NCBI GenBank assembly: GCA_016714125.1
Contig: JADJNX010000001.1
Location: forward strand, 62,001-126,000
DNA length: 64,000 nucleotides
Source: Ignavibacteriales bacterium
GTDB taxonomy: Bacteria; Bacteroidota; Ignavibacteria; Ignavibacteriales; Ignavibacteriaceae
Direction of reading: 5' to 3'
Within the stretch, counting starts at the first letter, position 1; each line of letters begins with the position of its first letter. The notes under the pieces are model-generated. The model saw only the letters and a list, made by a program, of their open reading frames with translations, had not been told where the DNA came from and searched no databases. The position numbers and the translations under genes were made by a program. Shown piece after piece: positions 30,363-42,455 of the stretch.

Positions 30363-31639
30363 TTACTTCATCAAAAGCATTTTCTTTACTGAAACATATT
30401 CACCGGCAACAAGTTTATAAATGTAGAATCCGGAAGCCAGATCACTTCCACCAAATTTTACATCATAATATCTGCCTGCTTCAGCAGTACCATCAAACAA
30501 AGTGGCTACTTCAGCACCAAGTGAATTGTAAACTTTTAAGGTTGCTTTAGTATCCTCTTTCAGAGCAAATCTAATTGAAGTTTCAGGATTAAATGGGTTT
30601 GGATAATTCTGCTCCATTACAAATCCATCAGGAAGATTGTCAACTAAAACTTCAACCTCAGGACTGTATTCAAACTTACCATCATTGTCGATTTGTTTTA
30701 ATCTGTAAGCAATTTTTCCTGTTCCCGTTGGTTTGTCAGAGAAACTGTAAAATTTGGGAGAGTTGGTGGAGCCATGTCCTTCAACAAATCCAATTTTGCT
30801 CCAGTCAGCATTTGCAGATTTTCTCTCAACTTCAAAGCCGTAGTTGTTAACTTCGGTTGCAGTTTCCCATTTCAAGTCAACAAGACCGTTTCTGATTGCA
30901 GCGTTGAATGAAGTTAACTCGACGGGGAGGGTTTGCTCGGTCCATGCACTCGATGGTGTGACCCCACTACCTGTGCTGGAGAAACTAATATATTTATCCA
31001 ACACTTGATTTGTTGCACCGGTTGGGTTTGAACCGGGAAATGTAGACCATATAAAATTTCCACTCGGAGTTATTAGTCCACAGTGACACTCCTAAAGGTG
31101 CAGATGCTCCTGGGGTAAATCCAAGATCTGACCAAGGTATTCTAATTCTAATCTCTCCACCAAGAACCGGAAAAAACAACTTGTGACGTAGTTCCATCAT
31201 CTCCACCTGTTCTTGAAACGAAAACCCAATTACCGGAACTGACTGACCATCTTTCGTATGCGTTACCATTTGTAGCTGGTGAACCACCAAAAGATGAATT
31301 ATTTTCATAATACAAATAATAGTCAAACTTTTGCGTGTTGCCGGCGCTAAATGTTGCACCTTGAATTCCACCTAAACTTCCATTACTTCCTTGAGGATCT
31401 GTATCAAAAGCGACATAATACATATCAGAAGAATAGTTTGTATTACCACCACTCCAACCAACATATATATAAGTACCATCCCAAGTGATATAATAGGTAC
31501 AAGAGTTATCAGTTCCTAATGTACTTTCGGCACCGAAAGCTGAGGAATTATTAGTTCCTGCATCCATAGTTACAGTTTTTGGCGTCTGTGCCAAGACAGT
31601 TACCCCCAGCAAAATCAAGATTGTAAACAACTTTTTCAT
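30363..31639 (-). CDS. Secreted protein with DOMON/CBM9-like and type IX (Por) sorting domains, paralogue 2 (two frameshifts)
   Basis: About 425 residues after repair. The signal peptide is MKKLFTILILLGVTVLAQT, with GGAG seven bases upstream of the ATG at 31639. The N-terminal domain (TYYITWDGTYIYVGWSGGN, then MYYVAFDTDPQGSNG and IRIRIPWSDLGFTPG) resembles CBM9/DOMON-type carbohydrate- or heme-binding beta sandwiches. An FN3-like domain and a sorting domain follow (MEQNYPNPFNPETSIRFAL, ending SVKKMLLMK), so it should be exported by the type IX system. Breaks lie near 31165-31180 and 31083-31090. The C-terminal third is shared with the protein at 25983-27626; the N-terminal domains are unrelated. 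Confidence 0.8.
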
Positions 31640-32109
31640 AATATATCTCCGCTATTAAAAGGATTGAATGCTATTTAAATTTATCTCTAAAACCTCACTA
31701 ATGATGAATCCTCACTTTTAACTAACCTTTTTGCGAAAAAGTTAATGATTTGATAACAAAACACTCTTTTTCCGCATGCTAAATTACAACAATTGTCAAT
31801 TTGATGCAAGAGGTTGAAATAATTTTTTACGAAATAATGTGCTTTTTGTGACTAAAATCATGGTTTTCATGAAGATAAGGGCTTGGGAAGTAATGTTTAT
31901 TCATTATTATATTGTAGAGAGATGATTCTTATATACTATATATTTGCCCTGTGAATGAATTTCCCGCTGTATCGGGACTATTGGTTTGGTTTTTCCCAGA
32001 GATTTAAACCAATAGAATGCGGCTTAAACCCAATAAACCCGAAAGGCAAATTCGAAAAAAAAGCTGCCATTTCTGACAGCTTCAATTAATACCTAATAAT
32101 TAATAATTT
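31640..32109. other. Intergenic region
   Basis: About 470 bp of AT-rich sequence. Apart from the terminator at 32055-32082 and the presumed promoter of the secreted-protein gene starting at 31639, I see no open frame, RNA gene or strong repeat. Confidence 0.6.
32055..32082 (-). terminator. Rho-independent terminator after the long lpxC-to-Omp85 run
   Basis: The stem AAGCTG (32061-32066) pairs with CAGCTT (32077-32082), and the minus strand continues with eight T residues. It lies 27 bp past the stop of the peptidase-propeller-Omp85 gene. Confidence 0.85.
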
Positions 32110-35100
32110 TTAAAAATCCGTTCCCAGTGAAAAATAGAATATCGGTTTGCTGAAACCATCAACATTATATGCCCAGGCGAGATCAAACCGAAGCAGGAAG
32201 TAGAGGAAATAAGTTCTAAGACCAAATCCTGTACCCATCAGCAGATCTTTGGTGATGTTGTTCCCTTTTTCATCTTTTGTGAAGAGCTGGAGTTTATTGT
32301 TGTCGTTCCAGGCAGCACCGGCGTCAAAGAAAATGGTACCCATAATATTGCTAAAGAATAACGGAAGACCACCTGTTACCAGATATCGAATGAATGGAAA
32401 ACGAAGTTCCACATTCACGAGTCCATATTTGGTACCAACAACTTCGGCGTAATTGTAACCACGCATTGGCAGTGCAGTTGAAAGAAAAACAAAATCGCTT
32501 GGTGAGTCGAGTGGGAGTCTTCCCGTTGACCAATCTCTGTTAATCCAGTTTTCTGTTCCACCGATAAAAAATCGTTGTGGATTGCTACCCCAGGAATAAC
32601 CAAATGATCCTCTGAGTGCAAGTGAATAATCACCCCAGAACCGGAGATATCTTCTGTAATCTCCGAGAACAGAATAAAATCCATATTTATCAGCTTGAAT
32701 AATTGGATTTGCCATTACCTCAAGACGGTAACGGGTCCCATCAATCGGGGCTGTGTAACCAAAGATTGTATTATCATGCACAAAAGCAACTGAAGGCACA
32801 AGGAATGTATTTTCTCTCTGCGCTTCTGCGGTGTTGTCGAGATTTGATTGGGTGGCGTTTGTCAACCCAAGATTTAAATCGAATCGATAAAATCTATTCA
32901 GTGGATAACTGGCATTGATAACCAAACCATAATTTCTAAATCGGAAGAAATTAAGGAACTGCCCTCTTTGCAAATAAACAAACCGTGCGGTGTGGAATGC
33001 CGAAACTCCAATATCCCACCTTCCCTTGAGGTAATAATATGCAAGACCGTAATCACTGTTTTTTAAATCAATCTGAAGTGATGTGAAGCCGATTAATCTG
33101 TGATCGCCAAGTACATCACTGAAAGATAAAACTGTGGTCCCAAGTAATCCATAATAGGTACTGTAACCGGCATTGGCATACACGAGATCGGGTGAAAAAT
33201 TGATTTTATATTTCCTGATCTTAAAATCACCATCATCTTCAAGCCTGTCGGTCAGAAGGAACTCAAGATTTGGTACTTTTACCGTATCCTTCGGTTTTGG
33301 AGCATCATCACTAAAAACCATCGTGGAATAATCAATCATTACAGAATCACCGTAACTCTTCACGGTATCACTGTAAACACCGGTAAACACTTCAACTTTT
33401 GTTACTGTGGAGTCAGTTTTGAGGGAATCTGAGCCGTCAGTATCCACTTTCATAACAACATAAGAGCTGTCAAAAGGATGTTTACCGTTACCACCTCTAA
33501 ATTTTGTCCCGCCGTTTACTACCTCTTTCATATACTCAGTGAAAGGGATTGAATCGGAGTCGGTAGTCATACCAAACGGGTTGTTCAAAGTAAAAATATT
33601 GTATGATGCTTTATACATGGCGGTTAAAGCAAGCTTTTTACCGTCGTAGGAAGTGCTTATCTGATCCAGTCCATTAAGTGAATTGGTAACAGGAGTTGGA
33701 GCAGAAGTTGGATTCCATTCCGCTCCTGGTTTAATTTTGTAGATATTGTTGATTCCATTATAATCGGAAACAAACAATAACTCGTCACCCGTCTGTGATG
33801 GCAGTGCATATTTTTCATCACTAAAAGGATAATCGGTAAGCCTTCTAACCTGCTTTGTTTCTATATCATATTCAAAAAGGTCCATCTGGCTGTAGTCGTG
33901 ACGATACATTTCATAACCTTCATAATCATTGATTCTCACGGTTATGGTGTCACGATCTGACGAAAAATAGACTTTTTACCGTCATACGACCATCTTGGAT
34001 CAGAATCGGAAAAGAGGTCATCTGTCAACTTTTCAATTTTACCTGTCGCAAATTCATAGGTGTAAATGTTGGATGCATCGTAGTTTTGGGCAGCAAAAAC
34101 AAGTTTTGTGCCATCCTTCGACCAATCAACCGTTTCAATACCGGGAAATCTTACAGCAGGCACATCATCAGCAGAACCACTCTCAGCATCTATGATAAAT
34201 ATGGCATCCTCGAGCCCACTTTTTGCAGCAATGGCAATCTTTTTCCCATCCGGAGACCAGGAAATACCCGGGGTTAAGATATTCAACTCCTCGAAGTCAA
34301 CTGTCCGATTCCCTTTTACGAGTCTGGTTATTTCCTTTCCGGTGTTGGCATCCATCAAATAGACATCAAAAAAGTAATCTTTGTTAGAGATATAAACGAT
34401 CTTGTCTCCCTGCGGTGAAATTGCAGGTGAGATGTTGTAAGAAGAGTTATCCTTTTTAGGATCGGTCATTCGTTTCGCGAACTCATCGGGGTCTTTTCGT
34501 TCGGTTATATCAGGCCAGAAAACCCGTTTTATATCCTTTTTCCATCTTTCGCTAAGTTCATCAACTGTGAGTCCAATCGAGGCTTTTAGACCTTGATCAA
34601 CGCCCCCCTTCCCTTTTACATTCATTACAATTTCGGAGACTTTTTCTTTACCATATTTTTTTGCGATATAGTAGAACACAGCCTGACCTCCTCTGTAGGC
34701 AAAATATCCATCAAGATATTTGATATCGGGAAGGTACTCATTTATTGCAGCGTCACGGATGAACTGGTCGGTGTTAGTATCCCACCCAAGAGCAAGATAC
34801 TCAGCCAGCCCCTCAGAGAACCAGAGAGGTAAATTGACAGCAGAAGAATTGGAGATTATATTTTGCAAAGCTCCGCCATAAAACAAATCGTTCATTACAC
34901 CATGCACAAGTTCGTGGTGAATAACATGGCGAAACATTTTGTAGTTGCCGGAAAACGGCAGTACTATCCTGTTTTTGAACAATTCTGTAAAACCACCTGT
35001 CCCTTCTCCAAGGTAGGCATCAATTACATTGGTCTCCTGGAATTCATTTTGTGAATCGTAGAGAACCACACTGATTCTTTTTTGAATCTTATAATTAATA

Positions 35101-35312
35101 GAGGATTGAATCTGGGCTAATGCATCTTCAATTGCAGTTGCGGCGAATTCGGCAATATTCTGCCCTTCCATCGTGAAGTAGATGTCGAAGTGCTTGGTCT
35201 GTATGTAGTACCAGTCATAGTCTTTATACTGAACCTTGTTTCGTCCAAACTGACCAAATGACTGGGATACCAAAATGAGAATGAAAGCAAATAAAATTGC
35301 AGCTTTTTTCAT
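32110..35312 (-). CDS. Fusion of metallopeptidase-like domain, TolB-type beta-propeller and Omp85-like barrel (one frameshift)
   Basis: About 1067 residues after repair of the T run 33973-33977 (one base missing). Order: signal peptide (MKKAAILFAFILILVSQSFG), a peptidase-MA-like gluzincin domain with the zinc motif HHELVHGVMND near residue 140 and the downstream glutamate in WFSEGLAEYLALG, a six-bladed PD40/TolB-like propeller (ISPAISPQGDKIVYIS, ISWSPDGKKIAIAA, VDWSKDGTKLVFAA, PRWSYDGKK), then a linker and a C-terminal outer membrane barrel of the Omp85/D15 type with the RGY motif in LPMRGYNYAEVVG and a terminal phenylalanine. The last gene of a co-directional run containing tamB and rnr. An outer membrane protein with a periplasmic peptidase and propeller is implied; the biological job is unknown. 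Confidence 0.85.
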
Positions 35313-35341
35313 CGTCTCTGCCTCAACTGAATAGAACTTTA

Positions 35342-37449
35342 TTAAGCAATAGTAAAATCAACATTTGATTTTTCAGGATTAACACGGATAAGTTTTACCC
35401 TTACCTTGTCGCCAAGGCGGTAAACTTTTCCGCTCCGCTCTCCTCGCAAACGATAGTTTTTCTCTTCATACGTGAAATAATCACCATCGATATCTCTCAC
35501 ATGAACCAAACCTTCTGCCAGGGACTCTGCAAGTTTAACAAAAAATCCGAAACTTGTCACACCGGAAATAATTCCGTCAAATTCTTCTCCCACAAGTGGT
35601 TTCAGATACTCAAAATATTTTTCTTCACCGAAAGTCGTTCCGCTTCAACAGCAGTTCGTTCAGTTAGAGAAATATGTGAACACATCCCTCTAAGTGCAAC
35701 CTCCAAATAAAGAGATTTGCCTTTGGTTTCAGCATGATAGTGTAAAACTCTATGAATCAACAAATCGGCATATCTTCTAATCGGTGAAGTGAAGTGGGTA
35801 TAAAAAACAAATCCCAATCCAAAGTGTCCAATATTCTCTGTTGAGTAGATTGCTTTTGCCATCGATCTGATAGCAAGTTCACTAATCAACACTTCCTCTT
35901 CTTTATGTTTAACAGCTTCCATCAACGCATTTATCTGCTGAGGAGTTGGTGAATCGGAAAAATTAACAATGAATCCGAGGGATTTTACAAATCTTCCAAA
36001 TTCTCTAATCTTCTCTTTGTCAGGTTTGTCATGAATTCTGTAAACATAAGGGATAATCTCAGTTTCGCGTTTCTTTTTGTTTACATGTTCAGCTACAATT
36101 CTGTTTGCAAGAAGCATAAATTCTTCTACAAGTTTGTTACTCTCTTTAAGTTCTTTTCTTTGAACTCCAAGAATTTCACCTGTGCTTCCAACAACAAATT
36201 TCACTTCATCTGATCCAAACTCGATACTCCCCGACTTCATTCTCTTTGTCCTGAGAGATACAGCAAGTTTGTTAAGGGTAGTAATCTCAGCAGCCAAATC
36301 GCCCGTTCCGGTTTCAATCACCTTTTGAGCATCATCGTAAGTAAACCGTCGTTTACTGTTTATGACAGTTTTAACGATCCTGTAGTTTAATACTTTCCCT
36401 CTGGGACTCATCTCAACCACAACAGAGTATGTTAACCTGTCTTTATAAGGTACCAACGAACAAATGCCGTTTGAAAGTTCCTCAGGAAGCATGGGAATTA
36501 CACCACCCACAAGATAGACTGAGTTCCCTCTTTCAAACGCCTCTTTATCGAGTGAAGAATCCTGTTTTACATAATGACTTACATCGGCAATATGAATACC
36601 AATCTCATAATTTCCATTCTCAAACTTTTCGATTGAGAGGGCATCATCAAAATCTTTGGCATCATCGGGATCAATTGTAAAAACATTTTTATGTCTGAAA
36701 TCTTCTCTTTTTGCAATCTCTTCTTCAGGAATTTCATCTTTTATCTCTTTGGCTTCCTCCATCGTTTTTTTGGAGAATTTAAGCGAAAGATTGTATTCAC
36801 GAGCAATGGTTATTACATCGATATCAACCCCTTCGTCTTTCCCAACTACCTCTGTTACTTTACCTTCGGGATTGATTTTAGGATTTGACCATTCGATCTC
36901 TCCAACAAAAACCCTGTCTCCGGGAGTTGCACCGTTTAATCCACTTTCAGGAACATATATGTTTCTGTGAATCTCCGGGATATCAGGCTTAACGATGTAG
37001 AAAGAACCTTCTTTGGTAATTTTTCCCGAAATTTCATGCCATTTCCTCTCGATTACCGAGACTATCTGACCTGTCATCAGAACTCTGTTGCCGCCTCTTA
37101 ATTCTTTGGCTGCAACTGATAATTCCACAATGTCACCATGAAATGCGGTGTTAAAATAGCGGGAAGAAATGTAGTAACCTCCCCCGGGGACTTTATCTTT
37201 AAAGACAAATCCGGAGCCATCCTGCTGAATGTTGAACTCACCTTTTACAGTTTTGTCAACCGTCCGCGGTATGTATTTAAATCTCTTTCCATCCTGGGCA
37301 AGGAATCCTTCTTCAGCAAGCTGATGAAGAAAGGCTTTCATCGCCTCATAATCCTGCTCGGTAAAGATATCGAGATGTTTTGCTAATTGCTTCGCCTTAA
37401 CGGAGAAGTTTGCATTCCTTTGAAAGTATGCTTTTATCTTGTTTTTCAT
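35342..37449 (-). CDS. rnr: Ribonuclease R (one frameshift)
   Basis: 3'-5' exoribonuclease of the RNB family, about 703 residues after repair. An N-terminal winged-helix-like part (about 1-60) is followed by cold-shock domains, the RNB catalytic domain with its aspartates in IDPDDAKDFDDALSIEK (about 275-290), the FTSPIRRYADLLIHR segment and a C-terminal S1 domain (EEFDGIISGVTSFGFFVKL). The frame breaks in the T run 35618-35622 (one base missing), just before the S1 domain. Its ATG shares one base with the tamB stop (TAATG), which suggests coupled translation. Confidence 0.95.
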
Positions 37450-40400
37450 TAAAACTCAATTTTATATTTAAGACCCATTTCATTAATCATCGTACTGTTT
37501 GATGATCCTTCACTTATTGATTCTCTCCGTTCAATTCTTAATAGAAAATTTTTAATAACGGGAATCTCAAACTTAAAAGTAGCTGAAGAAAGGTCCTGGA
37601 AAACATTAGTTGTACCACCAAATGAATATTTGATGTTGGATATTTGCCCTGAAAGGTTAAACCTGGTCTGACCACCGGATGCTCTCACATCGAGGGATTT
37701 TACATAATCACCAAGATAGTTTGAGAGTAATCCACCCAGCAATGATCCCGCCAGTGTAGTGGCAGTTCCCTGAATCGTGTTAATTTGCCCTTCAGCAGAA
37801 TTTTTGTCAGCCTCTGTCAAGTCAGATTTAAACTTTCCGGTAAGGATAAACCACACAGCGTCAGCCTTGTCGTATTGTGGAGAAGGTACCTCATTTTTGA
37901 TGTTATCTGCACCAACATATACAGCAATATTATCACCGGCTTTTGCAAAGGTTGTGGATAGTTCATCCATGCTCCCCTTTAGTTTCAACTTAACCTGTAC
38001 AGGCTGTTCATTACTTGAACCCTTTGAAGAAAAGACATAATAGGAGTTGTAATTTGCCACAATATCGAGATATGGATTAAATATCTCCTTTTCAAACCTG
38101 AGTTTACCCGTCGCCACAAAGGTTTTTAAATTAAGGAATTCCAGTCGTGATTCTTCGGAAACAGTCAGTTCACCTTGAACATTTTCGAATCCTCTTATTT
38201 TTTCATATACAAGTTCACCCTCAAGATAAGTAGTCAATTTCTGATTCGATTCCTGGGAAAAAATCATCGTCATTTTTGAGTTTTTTGACATGGTAATTTT
38301 TATCTGATAATCCAGATTAAATGGCAAACCCTTTTCTGGAACAACTACAGTATCATTCACAACCTCTACATCGTTAAAAAGAGCTATAATTGCCGAGTCA
38401 CTTGTGTTCCCCGGTACATCATATTTCTGATATCTGTAGATGTAGTTATCCCCGGCATTCGCTACTCCATTCTGAGTGGGGGGCATTGTAACATCCATTT
38501 TATCAATATTTATGGATGCATTTACAAAGAGGCTGTTTGATCCCAGTTTTACCTGGATATCCTGATTTGTGGAGATCACCACCTTCCCAAAAACGGGCAA
38601 TTCTTTTGTGCGTTGTAAATTTTCCAACACGGTCAACTGTCCGCCAAACTTAAGATTGCCGGAGACCACTTCATATCCACGGAGACGGAGATCACCTGAA
38701 CCTGTTAACTTTCCATAAACCCCCACCTCTCCTTCATTTGAAAGGACAAATTGGGTCAAATCAACAGTTGAATCGGAAAGTGTTATCCCCATCTGTAACC
38801 CGTAATGAAGTTTAGTCATGGAGACTTTAAATAATCCGTTTTTTATCTCTGCACTGCCGTTTCTTACAAGATTAGGATAAAATCCTTTCATCTCGATTTG
38901 TGCCTGAAGAATACCCTGCAAACCTTCAACATTGGGAACAAATCCGTTTAATGCGGAAAGTGAAAAATTATCAGATGATAGTTTGATGTCGGTCTCTTTA
39001 TCCTTTACAAATTCAAAAACCCCATCCAAGAAGGAAATTTTATACGGGATCACCCCGGTTAAAGATAAAAGTGAGTCGGTACCGGTGGTGGTGCCGCTAT
39101 AAAACTTACCCACAGGTGTGATTACTTCATCTTCATAAACAGCTGTCAGGATAAACTTACCTAATTGTTCCTTTTTGTACTTAAAATCATTTATAGTAAA
39201 ATTGGTTGTGATCAAAGGATCGTCGAAAGTGCCTGTTGCCACCACTTCTAAATTCAGATTTGCATCAATCGGTTGTGTAAATTCCTGCTGAAGAACGTCT
39301 TTCATCAGTTCCTGAAGTGTAAGATTCTCCAACTTCATTTTTGTGTCGAGAGTTGTTCCGGTAATTTTTGCGTCAAGTGTCAACATTTTTCATCTTTCTG
39401 ACCCAGAGAAAAATTCTTAACAAATAATGCTTTATTACTGAAAGCCAAAACCGTGTTCTCCATATTCTCAACTTCATAGCCTTTAAAGTTGATCCTGGTC
39501 TCATACATGTCGAGTTCAAGGGAGTCTTTCATAAAATCAACTACCAAAGCCACTCTGGCTTTTAACATATCATTATAGTTGATATCCACTCTCTCAAGGT
39601 CGAGCATCGACTTTTCGAGCGACAACACCAATTCAGTGTTAGTCAGAGTATCCGTTTTACCATTGTTGAGTAAAAATATCTTTTTTGTAAGGCTTTTAAC
39701 AGATCCTTTTAAACTTCCAATCGTGATGTCATCTGACGGATGTTCAAGTTTGACCTCCGATTGTGACCCCCACAGGATAAAAATACTTGAAGTGTCTGAA
39801 GCCCTGAAACGGAACCTGTCCAAATCATTTTTGAGATAATATGAGACTCTTTTTGTGTTGAGCACGATATGCCCTGAGACAGAACCCTCGATATCAAATG
39901 TTTTAAGTTTAAGAAAATTCCGCAAAGGACCAAGATCTTTAACCTGAAATGAATATGCCAACGAATCATTTGTTGTAATGCTGAAATTTGAAGGTGAATT
40001 CGCAGTTGATCTGCCGGCATCGACAACACTACTGTCTTCAAAAAAATCGGGATAATAGTTAAGCAATATTCGGGAAACATCGGCAACAAGTTTTTCAGAC
40101 TCCTTTGCGAGACTGTTACTCAGAGTACCATAATCAAATGTTCCTGCTGCGGAGATGGTGAACAGGTTCGACGAAATAAATATATCTTTCTGCATATCAG
40201 GCGTGGCAAAAAGTTTAATCGAAGCATCAATCTCTCCAAGTGAATCACCTTTGATTCTTGTGTCAAGCAGATTCAGATTTGCTGAAAGAACCATGTCGTT
40301 TGGATCAAACCCCTCCCCTTCCGCATCAAATGTAAAGTTAAGAGCAGAAGATAAAGAAGAATCACCAACAAAATATTCAAGGTCAACATTGTTAAACGCC

Positions 40401-41974
40401 GAAGTTATCGAATAGACGGGTCTATTCATATTCGACATATCAATCTCACCACTCAATTCACCATTTTGGGCACCAAGAACCGTCTTTAGCTCAAGTCCAA
40501 TTTTACCAGAGGAACCTTTGGTTTTTACAGAAAGCCTGTCGAAAAGATATTTCCCGGCAAGTGATTTTGTTCCGTCAAAATCCAATTCAAAAACTGCATC
40601 CTGTGGATTAAATCCTGCCCCTTTTGCTCTGATTTTTGAGGTCATATTCACAGGGAAATTGATGTATTTACTAACGTCAAGGTTCTCAGTATTGAGATCA
40701 ACTTCGTAAAGAGATTGAGGTTTTGAGAAATCGAATGAATATGTGCCCCTGATATTTCCGTTTGCCGAACGAAGCCCCAATCCTCCCGTGAAAGTAAGTG
40801 GCGCGCCATAAAATCCGATACTGTCAATAGTAACCGTTGGAAATTCAAGATACTGCCTGATATCGAGACTTGGCATAATAGTGTGGATATCCATGGGATT
40901 TAGTACAGATTTTTTAATATCTGCGAGTATTCTCATCTTTTCATAATCAAGAAGATTTAGAATCGTGCCGGTTAAATAAAGTTTGGTTGTAAGTGCCTCA
41001 AGCGATAAATTAGCGACCTTTGTGTTTTTCATGTCACCCGAAGCCTTAAGTTCAAGGTCCATCGGTCCTTTTATCAGATCAAACCCATTGATTACTGTTG
41101 TAAGATCATCAAAATGGAACGGTTTACCCTGAAGGGTCATTGCAAACTTGGCTTCTTTAAGAGAGTCCATCGTAAAATTGTCGAAGGGATTCAACTCATC
41201 AGTAAAATAATCGAGAGAGATTTCGCTTTTGTTGGTTACGATGCTTAATTCATTAACATCAATTGTTCTTCCGTCAAGTTTAAATTCACCGGTCAACGAG
41301 ATTTTTGGAGTATTGGTAAAGTTTGGTTCGATCAAAAACTTATCGATATCAACAGCATAAATGCCCTTTGTTAGATCTACCTTTACATCATTCAGCTTTA
41401 TATCAAGTTTTGGAATCCTCAGATCATCCATATTCATCGATACAAATGTCTCTTTCGAGTAAATTTTATCCCATTTGCGGTAATAAACACTACCGTTTAC
41501 AATTTCAACTATACCGGCCATTAACACATAGGGGAATGGTTTTGATACAGTATCTTTAACCTCCTCCTTGCTTTTTGGAAGAATTTTCTCAAGATTTGAG
41601 ACACCCATTGAATCAACGACTATATCAGCCCACAAACCTTCAATTCTGATCTTATGAACATGAATTCTGCCACTTAAAAACTCAAGCAACCTCGGATAAA
41701 CTTCAAGCCTTTTAATAGATGCGATTTCATTATGAAGAGTATCTGAAACCCTTATGTCGTTTACCATAAGGGAGGTGACAAGTGTCCCCTCAATGCTCCC
41801 TATTTCAACTCTGCCTTGCAAAGTCTCATTAAGAATTGTGGTAAGTTGATCTTTTAAAATGGAGCGAAAGAGTGAGGTTTGTGAAAATACCAGCACACCA
41901 ACAATAAATATCAGCAAGAAATAGAGGAAACCTCTCAGATATTTAAGGACCTTGGCCGGTATCCGTTTCATCAT
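37449..41974 (-). CDS. tamB: TamB-like translocation and assembly module protein (one frameshift)
   Basis: About 1509 residues: an N-terminal inner membrane anchor (YLRGFLYFLLIFIVGVLVFS), a very long periplasmic beta-rich repeat region with AsmA-like features near the start (LQGRVEIGSIEGTL), and the C-terminal TamB/DUF490 domain (ADAVWFILTGKFKSDL, LLSNYLGDYVKSLDVRASGG). TamB-type proteins bridge inner and outer membrane and are linked to lipid transport and outer membrane protein assembly. The break is in the T run 39386-39390 (one base missing), which joins QKDEK to MLTLDAKITGTTLD. It follows rfaE2 by 4 bp and overlaps rnr by one base. No separate TamA gene is seen in the window. Confidence 0.9.
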
Positions 41975-41978
41975 GATA

Positions 41979-42455
41979 TTAACGGTATTTTTCGAGGATT
42001 AGCTCAATTATGCTTGAAGTAGATCGGGATACGACAAATGGAATGTTGGTGGTTACCCCGCCATTTTGTTCAACAATGTCTCTACCAACTATATTTTCTA
42101 TTGACCAGTCGCCACCCTTTACCAGAACATCAGGCATAATCATCTTGATCAATTCATATGGAGTGTCTTCAGTAAAAATGGTGACATAATCTACAGGTTT
42201 TAGGCTGGAGATAGCAAATGCTCTCTCTTCATGAGGAAGAAGAGGCCTTTTATCCCCTTTTAATCTTCTTATTGAATCGTCCGAATTTATTCCGATTACC
42301 AACACATCACCCAACGCTTTCGCTTTGGTCAGGTAATCGATGTGACCGGCATGAATCAAATCAAAACAACCGTTAGTGAACACTATCTTTTTCCCCTCAC
42401 TTTTCAGACGGGAGATAATTTCTGCCAGTCCAACCCAGTCATAAAGGTAATTCAT
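41979..42455 (-). CDS. rfaE2: Heptose 1-phosphate adenylyltransferase RfaE2/HldC type
   Basis: A 158-residue nucleotidyltransferase with the HxGH-type motif in FTNGCFDLIHAGHIDYLTKA and the ISSTE-like end in SRSTSSIIELILEKYR. It activates D-glycero-beta-D-manno-heptose 1-phosphate to the ADP sugar for the LPS inner core. It overlaps the kinase gene by 4 bp (ATGA-type), as expected of the split kinase/adenylyltransferase pair instead of the fused HldE. Intact. Confidence 0.93.
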   Translation of the reverse strand: MNYLYDWVGLAEIISRLKSEGKKIVFTNGCFDLIHAGHIDYLTKAKALGDVLVIGINSDDSIRRLKGDKRPLLPHEERAFAISSLKPVDYVTIFTEDTPYELIKMIMPDVLVKGGDWSIENIVGRDIVEQNGGVTTNIPFVVSRSTSSIIELILEKYR

